A stretch of 7,678 nucleotides of DNA. Source: Pseudomonadota bacterium. GTDB taxonomy: Bacteria > Pseudomonadota > Alphaproteobacteria > Rhizobiales > Rhizobiaceae. Shown here piece after piece: positions 1-5,397 of this stretch. The notes under the pieces were generated by a model. It made no database searches, was not told where the DNA came from, and saw only the letters and a list, made by a program, of their open reading frames with translations. The stretch spans positions 1-7,678 of the forward strand of contig JAEYRU010000095.1 in the NCBI GenBank assembly GCA_023435335.1, written 5' to 3'. Position 1 is the stretch's first letter. Every line of letters begins with the position of its first letter. A program made the position numbers and the translations under genes.

Positions 1-215
1 CGCATCCGCCGCTCGAACGGCGCCTCGCCCACAACCGACGGAAGCCCGATCGCCCCATGCATGCGGACGATCTCGCCGCGCTCGGCAAGCGGCTTGATGT
101 CGCGTCGAACCGTTTCGAGGGACACACTGAGCCGGCTGGCCAGCACCGCGACCCCGATCGTCCCCTCCTCCTTCAGGAGGTTGAGGATCTGCGCGTGCCT
201 GGGAGACGGGTTCAT
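1..215 (-). CDS. DeoR/GlpR-family transcriptional repressor, N-terminal part (cut by left edge)
   Basis: The reverse strand reads open from an ATG at 215-213 to the window edge, giving 71 complete codons. The protein begins MNPSPRHAQILNLLKEEG and continues with a winged helix-turn-helix. Its recognition helix region, VSLETVRRDI (about residues 31-40), is followed by LAERGEIVRMHGAI, the wing typical of the DeoR/GlpR family. Known members are about 250 residues, with a C-terminal sugar-phosphate-isomerase-like sensor domain that binds phosphorylated small molecules; that part lies outside the window. A possible ribosome site, GAAGG, sits about 10 nt before the start. The gene is divergent from the kinase-dehydrogenase-permease unit and is therefore its likely local regulator, an inference from position. 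Family assignment is firm. The ligand is unknown. Confidence 0.88.
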   Translation of the reverse strand, partial: MNPSPRHAQILNLLKEEGTIGVAVLASRLSVSLETVRRDIKPLAERGEIVRMHGAIGLPSVVGEAPFERRM

Positions 216-280
216 TACACTCGGACCTTCGGCCTTGGTTCCTGCGAGGAGTTGTGACCTTATTACGGCAGAGCGCGATC

Positions 281-325
281 CAATATCCACAAAAAAGGTC
301 AAAAAACCACAAAGCGCGATTGACT
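281..325. promoter_or_regulatory. Candidate operator/promoter region between the divergent regulator and the operon
   Basis: In a GC-rich window, 281-313 stands out as an A-rich block. CCACAAA occurs at 287-293 and again at 307-313, exactly 20 bp apart, so both copies face the same side of the helix. A run of A and GGTC lie between them. DeoR-family proteins often bind direct repeats spaced by whole helical turns, so this fits an operator for the divergent regulator. A TTGACT at 320-325 could be a -35 box for the operon, but no good -10 follows at 17 bp. On the other strand TAATAA (265-260) resembles a -10 but lacks a well-placed -35. The sequence and spacing are seen; the function is inferred. 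Confidence 0.4.
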
Positions 326-386
326 CGACCCGCCCGCCCGCCGATCCTGACCCTGCTGGCAGCCATAGAGCTCGCGGAAGGGAACC

Positions 387-1298
387 ATGGCGGAAGGGAT
401 GAGGAGCCCGACCGACAGCCGGGCCAGGATATCGGCCTTGCCGATCTGGGAAGGCGCGATTGAGGTCCAGCCGCTTCTGGGCGGGATCAGCAACGAGAGT
501 TGGCTGGTGTCCGACGTGCGTGGACGCCATGTCGTACGCTTCGGCAAGGATTATCCCTTTCATCACGTATTGCGCGAGCGCGAGGTCATGATCGCCCGCG
601 CCGCCGAGCAGGCCGGCTTCGCGCCCGCCCTGGAATATGCGGCGCCCGGCGTGATGGTCTCCCGCTACCTCGGCGCGAAAACCTACGACGCAGCAGATGT
701 GCGGGCAAACGTCACCCGCGTCGCGCAACTGATCCGCGCATTCCACGACGAGATGCCCCGCCACGTCTCCGGGCCCGGCTTCATGTTCTGGCCGTTCCAC
801 GTAGTACGCGACTATGCCCGCACCTTGCGCGAGGGCGGGAGCCGCATGACGCCCCACCTGGCGGGATACATGGAACTCGCGGAAGAGCTCGAGGCGGCGC
901 AGCTGCCGCTCCCCATCGTCTTCGGCCACAACGACCTGCTCCCCGCCAACCTGCTGGACGACGGCGAGCGCCTCTGGCTCATCGACTTCGAATATGCCGG
1001 CTTTTCCACGGCCATGTTCGACCTTGCCGGGCTTTCCTCCAATGCCGGCTTTTCGTCGGACGAGTCCGAAGCCCTGCTCGGCAGCTATTTCGGCACCGCG
1101 CCCGATCCTTCGCTCCGCCGCGCGCTGGCCGCCATGCAGTGCGCGTCGCTGCTGCGCGAAGCGATGTGGAGCATGGTTTCGGAGATCCACCTCGACGCTC
1201 CGGGGACTGACTACGTGGCCTACACCCGGGACAACCTCGACCGCCTCGAAATCGCGCTTGACGCCTACAGATCCCAATACGGAAGCAGCAGCCGGTGA
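387..1298 (+). CDS. Choline/ethanolamine kinase-like (APH fold) phosphotransferase
   Basis: This 303-residue cytoplasmic kinase has the aminoglycoside phosphotransferase/choline kinase fold. The nucleotide loop is seen as LLGGISNESW (residues 30-39). The catalytic loop is GHNDLLPANLL, with H181, D183 (predicted catalytic base) and N188. The metal-binding DFEYAG has D200. GGISN plus HNDL is closer to LicA/choline kinases than to antibiotic kinases. The expected reaction is ATP-dependent phosphorylation of a small amino alcohol or similar hydroxyl compound; the exact substrate cannot be read from sequence. The ATG at 387 is preceded by GGAAGGGA about 4 nt upstream. A second ATG at 399 has no usable spacing. 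The stop overlaps the GTG of the dehydrogenase by 4 nt, implying translational coupling. The co-encoded EutH-type permease favours an ethanolamine-like substrate. Family call is strong, substrate speculative. Confidence 0.85.
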   Translation: MAEGMRSPTDSRARISALPIWEGAIEVQPLLGGISNESWLVSDVRGRHVVRFGKDYPFHHVLREREVMIARAAEQAGFAPALEYAAPGVMVSRYLGAKTYDAADVRANVTRVAQLIRAFHDEMPRHVSGPGFMFWPFHVVRDYARTLREGGSRMTPHLAGYMELAEELEAAQLPLPIVFGHNDLLPANLLDDGERLWLIDFEYAGFSTAMFDLAGLSSNAGFSSDESEALLGSYFGTAPDPSLRRALAAMQCASLLREAMWSMVSEIHLDAPGTDYVAYTRDNLDRLEIALDAYRSQYGSSSR

Positions 1299-3754
1299 CC
1301 CAGGAACTCCCATCCCGCGCGCAGATCGTCGTTATCGGCGGCGGCATAATCGGCTGCTCCACCGCCTATCACCTGGCGCGCGACCACAAGGCGGACGTCG
1401 TTCTCCTCGAGCAGGGCCGGCTCACCTCCGGCTCTACCTGGCACGCGGCGGGCCTGATCGGCCAGCTGCGCTCCTCCGCCTCCATCACGCGGGTGCTGAA
1501 ATACTCGGTCGACCTCTACAAGCGCCTGCATGAGGAGACAGGGCTGGAGACCGGCTGGAAGATGACCGGCTGCCTGCGGCTCGCCACTAATGAGGACCGC
1601 TGGACCGAATTCCGGCGGCTGGCGACGACCGCGCGCAGTTTCGGCATGGAGATGCACCTCGTCTCCCCGCAGGAGGTGAAGCGCATGTGGCCGCTGATGG
1701 ACACGTCCGACCTCGTCGGCGCGTCCTGGCTGCCGACCGACGGGCAGGCCAACCCGGCCGACATCACCAACTCGCTCGCCAAGGGCGCCCGCATGCACGG
1801 CGCGAAGCTCGTGGAAGGCGTGCGGGTGACCGGCTTCGCCATGGAGGGCAACCGCATCGTCGCGGTCGAGACGAACAGGGGCCGCATCGCCTGCGAGAAG
1901 GTGGTGAACTGTGCCGGCCAGTGGGCGCGGCAGGTAGGCGCCATGGCCGGCGTGTCCGTGCCGCTCCAGCCGGTCAAGCACCAGTATATCGTGACGGAGA
2001 GGATCGAGGGGCTGAGCCCCGACGCGCCGACGATACGTGACCCGGACCGCCGCACCTACTTCAAGGAAGAGGTCGGCGGGTTGGTGATGGGCGGCTATGA
2101 GCCCGACCCGCAGCCGTGGATGACGGACCTGCCGGGAGGCGACGTCCCGGACGACTGGGAATTCCAGCTCTTCGACGACGATTTCGACCATTTCGAGCAG
2201 CATATGGCGCAGGCCATGGCGCGCGTTCCGGCGCTCGCCGACACGGGCGTGAAGCAGATGGTGAACGGGCCGGAGAGCTTCACGCCGGACGGCAACTTCA
2301 TCCTCGGCCTCGCGCCGGAATGCTCCAACATGTTCGTTGGCGCCGGCTTCAACGCCTTCGGCATCGCCTCCGGCGGCGGCGCCGGCTGGGTGCTGGCCGA
2401 ATGGGCGGTCAACGGCGAAGCTCCGCTTGACCTGTGGGTTGTCGACATCCGCCGCTTTTCGGACCTGCATCGCGACCGCGACTGGGTGCGCGAACGCACA
2501 CTCGAGGCCTATGGCAAGCACTACACCATCGCCTTCCCGCATGAGGAACACGAGAGCGGCCGGCCGCGCATCGTCTCGCCGCTTTACGAGCGGCTCAAAA
2601 AGCACCGCGCCGTCTTCGGGTCGAAGCTCGGCTGGGAGCGGCCCAACTGGTTCGCGCCGCAGGGCATGGAGCCCGCAGACGTCTACTCCATGGGCCGGCA
2701 GAACTGGTTCGAGCCGGTGGGCGCGGAGCATGCACACGTGCGCGAAAAGGTCGGCGTCTTCGACCAGTCCTCCTTCGCCAAATACGAGCTCTCGGGCCCC
2801 GACGCGGCCGCGGCGCTCGACTTCATCTGCGCCAACGACGTGACGAGGCCGGCAGGCCGCCTCACCTACACGCAGATGCTCAATAGCCGTGGCGGCATCG
2901 AGTGCGACCTCACCGTGGCGCGCCTTTCCGAGGACCGGTTCTATATCGTCACGGGCACCGGTTTCCGCACGCATGATTTCAGCTGGATCGCCGATCATAT
3001 CCCCGCCGGCGCGGACGCCCGCCTTGCCGACGTGACGGAAGAATTCGGCACCCTTTCTCTGATGGGGCCGCGCGCGCGGGACGTTCTTGCCGCAGTCACG
3101 CAGGCCGATGTGGGTAACGCCGCCTTCCCGTTCGGTCACGTGCGGGAGATCGAAATTGCCGGCCACCGCGTGCGCGCACTGCGCGTCACCTATGTGGGCG
3201 AACTCGGCTGGGAACTCCACGTGCCGCTTTCCGGCACCGGAGACGTCTTCGACGTGCTGATGGAGGCGGGCCGTGCGCACGATATCCGTCCCGTCGGCTA
3301 CCGGTCGCTGGAGTCGCTCAGGCTGGAGAAGGGCTACCGCGCCTGGGGCTCCGACATCACCCCGAACGACAACCCGTTCGAAGCCGGCCTCGGATGGGCC
3401 GTGAAGCTGCGAAACGACACGCCATTCCTGGGTCGCGACGCCTGCGTGCAGGCGGCGGGCAGCCCGCTGGGAAAACAGCTGGCCGGCTTCACAACCCAAG
3501 ACCCGTCGGTCGTGCTGCTCGGCCGCGAGACGATCGTGCGCAACGGCGAGCCGGTCGGCTACCTCACGAGCGGCGGCTACGGCTACACCGCCGGCAAGCC
3601 AATCGGCTACGGCTACGTACGTCACGCCGCCGGGGTGGACGAGGAATTCCTGGCATCCGGAGACTACGAGCTTGTCGTGGCGAACGAGCGTTTCGCCGCC
3701 ACGATCCATATGGCGCCGCTGTACGACCCCAGGGGAGAGCGGGTGAAGAACTGA
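1295..3754 (+). CDS. FAD-dependent dimethylglycine/sarcosine dehydrogenase-like protein with folate-binding GcvT domain
   Basis: This 819-residue protein has the domain order of dimethylglycine and sarcosine dehydrogenases. The N-terminal DAO-type FAD domain spans about residues 9-370. Its Rossmann motif is VIGGGIIGCSTAYHLA (G15, G17, G20), followed by E39. SGSTWHAAGL carries H50, the position at which family members attach FAD covalently. The late flavin motif VGAGFNAFGIASGGGAGW lies near 350-365. A linker domain (about 373-430) leads to a GcvT-like folate domain. There, MLNSRGGIECDLTV contains D538, equivalent by motif to the catalytic aspartate of the family, and VTYVGELGWELHVP is also typical. 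The expected chemistry is oxidative N-demethylation with transfer of the one-carbon unit to tetrahydrofolate. The GTG start sits in GTGA, overlapping the kinase stop, with GGAAG about 9 nt upstream. There is no signal peptide. The methylamine substrate is unknown; sarcosine, dimethylglycine or an N-methyl amino alcohol are all possible. Confidence 0.88.
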   Translation: MTQELPSRAQIVVIGGGIIGCSTAYHLARDHKADVVLLEQGRLTSGSTWHAAGLIGQLRSSASITRVLKYSVDLYKRLHEETGLETGWKMTGCLRLATNEDRWTEFRRLATTARSFGMEMHLVSPQEVKRMWPLMDTSDLVGASWLPTDGQANPADITNSLAKGARMHGAKLVEGVRVTGFAMEGNRIVAVETNRGRIACEKVVNCAGQWARQVGAMAGVSVPLQPVKHQYIVTERIEGLSPDAPTIRDPDRRTYFKEEVGGLVMGGYEPDPQPWMTDLPGGDVPDDWEFQLFDDDFDHFEQHMAQAMARVPALADTGVKQMVNGPESFTPDGNFILGLAPECSNMFVGAGFNAFGIASGGGAGWVLAEWAVNGEAPLDLWVVDIRRFSDLHRDRDWVRERTLEAYGKHYTIAFPHEEHESGRPRIVSPLYERLKKHRAVFGSKLGWERPNWFAPQGMEPADVYSMGRQNWFEPVGAEHAHVREKVGVFDQSSFAKYELSGPDAAAALDFICANDVTRPAGRLTYTQMLNSRGGIECDLTVARLSEDRFYIVTGTGFRTHDFSWIADHIPAGADARLADVTEEFGTLSLMGPRARDVLAAVTQADVGNAAFPFGHVREIEIAGHRVRALRVTYVGELGWELHVPLSGTGDVFDVLMEAGRAHDIRPVGYRSLESLRLEKGYRAWGSDITPNDNPFEAGLGWAVKLRNDTPFLGRDACVQAAGSPLGKQLAGFTTQDPSVVLLGRETIVRNGEPVGYLTSGGYGYTAGKPIGYGYVRHAAGVDEEFLASGDYELVVANERFAATIHMAPLYDPRGERVKN

Positions 3755-3807
3755 TTCAAGCCCGGGCGGCGGCACAACCGGCGGGCGCCAGGACGCGCTC
3801 GCCCAGT

Positions 3808-3815
3808 GAGGGGAA
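3808..3815 (+). promoter_or_regulatory. Ribosome binding site that fixes the eutH start
   Basis: GAGGGGAA lies 5 nt before the ATG at 3821. A GTG at 3806 is in frame and would add five residues, but it overlaps this site and has no Shine-Dalgarno of its own, so the ATG is preferred. Confidence 0.75.
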
Positions 3816-3820
3816 CGCAA

Positions 3821-5053
3821 ATGGCACTGATCGGAACTTTCGTCATCTACATTATCATGGCATGCGCCGTGGCCGGCGCCATCGCTTCTATCCGCAATCC
3901 CGAATCCGGGCTCGGCAAGGAATTCATCGAAGGCATCCACGCCATCGGCCCGATCTTCATACCGGTGGCCGGCATCATGGCCTCCATTCCCTATCTTTCG
4001 GAATTCATCCGGGTCGCCGCCGGCCCGCTCTTCGCTTTGGTCGGAGCCGATCCCTCCATCGCCGCCACCACCGTGATCGCGGTGGACATGGGCGGCTACC
4101 AGCTCGCCGACGCGCTGGCGGGCAGCCGCGACGCGTGGATCGTGGCCACCGTCGTCGGATATATGGCCGGCGCCACCATCATCTTCTCGATCCCCGTCGG
4201 CCTCGCCATGCTTGCGAAAGCCGACCACAAGTACATGGCGCTCGGCATCATGTCGGGAATCCTCAGCGTTCCCGTCGGGGTCTTCGTCGCCTGCGCGATC
4301 ATCGCCTTTGCCGGCCTGGAGGTACGGCCTGATATCAACACGAGCGGGGAGGCCACCTACCAGGTGGCGCTGACCCTGGTAGAGATCCTGCGCAATCTCC
4401 TGCCGCTCATCGTGTTCTGCGTGGCGATCGCGCTCGGCCTTCGCTTCGTGCCGGACGCCATGATTGCCGGGTTCCTGTGGTTCGGCCGCATCATGTACGC
4501 CGGCATAACGCTGGTGCTGGTCTTCTCCATCGTGGAGTACTTCACCGGGCTGTTCTCGAACCTGTTCGGCGGCTGGGGCTTCGACCCCATCATCGCCGAC
4601 GAGGCGGACCAGTTCCGCGCGCTGGAGATTGCCGGCTACATCGGCATCATGCTGGCGGGCGCTTTCCCCATGGTCTACCTCCTCACCAAATATCTGGAGC
4701 GCCCCATGGAAGCGATCGGCTCGCGCATCGGCGTCTCGCCCGAGGGGGCCGCCGGCCTGCTCGCCGCCAGCGCCAACATCATCGCCATGTACCGCCTGAT
4801 CGGGCGGATGCGTCCGCGCGACAAGGTTCTCGCGATCGCCTTCGCGGTCTGCGCCGCCTTCACCTTCGGCGACCATCTGGCCTTCGCGGCGAACTTCCAG
4901 CCGACGATGATCCTGCCGCTGCTCATCGGAAAGCTCACGGGCGGCGCCGCTGGCTTCGTGCTCGCGCTGTGGCTGTCCGTTCCCAAGGCCGAGGAACTCG
5001 CTGCCCGCCTGGATGCGGGAGAAACCGCCGTCGCCGCGCCTGTCGCGGCATAG
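3821..5053 (+). CDS. eutH: EutH-type ethanolamine permease
   Basis: This 410-residue inner-membrane protein matches EutH in length (about 408 in E. coli) and in motifs along the chain. VDMGGYQLADALAG is near residue 89 (E. coli has a DMGGFFLAKELAGG version). IFSIPVGLAMLAKADHKYMALGIMSGI recalls the IVFSIPVALG...RRYLALGVLAGI stretch. LAGAFPMVYLLTKYLERP and FTFGDHLAFAANFQP (GDHL near 350-353) complete the match. The chain is almost wholly hydrophobic, with roughly ten membrane segments and no cleaved signal. EutH facilitates uptake of ethanolamine, chiefly the protonated form when it is scarce. It is the third gene of the unit, 66 nt after the dehydrogenase. EutH is usually found among eutBC and microcompartment genes; none is visible here, so the true substrate may be ethanolamine or an N-methylated relative. 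Family call is very firm, substrate inferred. Confidence 0.9.
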   Translation: MALIGTFVIYIIMACAVAGAIASIRNPESGLGKEFIEGIHAIGPIFIPVAGIMASIPYLSEFIRVAAGPLFALVGADPSIAATTVIAVDMGGYQLADALAGSRDAWIVATVVGYMAGATIIFSIPVGLAMLAKADHKYMALGIMSGILSVPVGVFVACAIIAFAGLEVRPDINTSGEATYQVALTLVEILRNLLPLIVFCVAIALGLRFVPDAMIAGFLWFGRIMYAGITLVLVFSIVEYFTGLFSNLFGGWGFDPIIADEADQFRALEIAGYIGIMLAGAFPMVYLLTKYLERPMEAIGSRIGVSPEGAAGLLAASANIIAMYRLIGRMRPRDKVLAIAFAVCAAFTFGDHLAFAANFQPTMILPLLIGKLTGGAAGFVLALWLSVPKAEELAARLDAGETAVAAPVAA

Positions 5054-5073
5054 AGAGCAGCACATAGAAGAAG

Positions 5074-5103
5074 CAGGGCGGCCGGATGAAACCGGCCGCC
5101 TTG
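5074..5103 (+). terminator. Likely intrinsic terminator after the permease gene
   Basis: GGCGGCCGG (5077-5085) and CCGGCCGCC (5092-5100) form a perfect 9-bp stem around the loop ATGAAA. The pairing extends outward by a G-T wobble, A-T and C-G to 12 pairs. Only TT follows the stem, so the U-tract is poor; termination may be partial or the hairpin may mainly protect the mRNA end. It lies 20 nt past the stop, a fitting position. Confidence 0.65.
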
Positions 5104-5197
5104 GTCCCGCACTCCCGAGCCACCGCGGGTTCCATTCGCTGATTCGACCCCGCGACACAGTGGCTTGCGCGGGCGGCGCCCCGCCACGATGTCAAAC

Positions 5198-5223
5198 CCT
5201 GCCGGGCGACGATCACCGGCAGG
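5198..5223. repeat. Inverted repeat (8-bp perfect stem)
   Basis: CCTGCCGG (5198-5205) pairs with CCGGCAGG (5216-5223) around a 10-nt loop. No T-tract follows on either strand. It could be a second, weaker terminator, a structural element in a leader RNA, or a dispersed short palindromic repeat of the genome. One copy cannot distinguish these. Confidence 0.5.
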
Positions 5224-5303
5224 TGCGGCGGCCGCCCGGATCCCTGTCCCTGATGTGCCCAACCGTGGCGGGATTAACCCTCATACCGCAAAAACGCAGG
5301 CGA

Positions 5304-5321
5304 GGCATAACAGGATATGCC
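5304..5321. promoter_or_regulatory. Operator-like palindrome upstream of the adhesin
   Basis: GGCATA and TATGCC form a perfect dyad with a 6-nt spacer, 77 nt before the adhesin start codon. The size and symmetry suit a dimeric regulator. No specific regulator can be named from the sequence. Confidence 0.35.
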
Positions 5322-5385
5322 ATTCCCTTAAGTTCGAGTTGAAATCGGTGAGGGAAGTCGATTTGAGTGCCTCCACTAGGCGTTT

Positions 5386-5390
5386 GGGGG
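5386..5390 (+). promoter_or_regulatory. Probable ribosome binding site of the adhesin
   Basis: GGGGG lies 7 nt before the ATG at 5398. An in-frame TAG at 5377-5379 rules out an earlier start except in the few codons between, none of which is ATG, GTG or TTG. The next in-frame ATG (Met8, 5419) has no better site. Confidence 0.5.
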
Positions 5391-5397
5391 TACCATT

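Larger units (their letters stand above)
5104..5397. other. Non-coding region between the amine operon and the adhesin gene
   Basis: No convincing gene is seen in these 294 bases on either strand; the open frames crossing it are chance frames that run into known genes. The left half is GC-rich and holds a hairpin (5198-5223). The right half, from about 5270, is more AT-rich and holds a palindrome (5304-5321). TTGAAA at 5339-5344 could be a -35 element, but the hexamer 17 bp on (TTTGAG) is a poor -10. The adhesin promoter and its control sites most likely lie in the right half; this is inference from position and composition. Confidence 0.55.

Noticed and set aside
61..402. Plus-strand open frames across the left end
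   Set aside because: The opposite strand encodes a clear DeoR-type helix-turn-helix here; the plus-strand translations have no family features.
3755..3820. GC-rich gap before eutH as a possible terminator or separate promoter
   Set aside because: Only a short 5-bp pairing (GCCCG/CGGGC) with a long loop is seen, with no T-tract and no promoter-like hexamers, so one continuous transcript is more likely.
3394..4332. A 312-codon plus-strand frame overlapping the dehydrogenase end and the permease start
   Set aside because: It is very arginine-rich, lacks any motif, and crosses two well-supported genes in another frame.
1265..5158. A 1297-codon open frame on the minus strand opposite the dehydrogenase and permease genes
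   Set aside because: It is antisense to two genes with clear conserved domains. Its composition (rich in R, H, G, D, A, V) shows no recognisable family and is what GC-biased third positions produce on the opposite strand.
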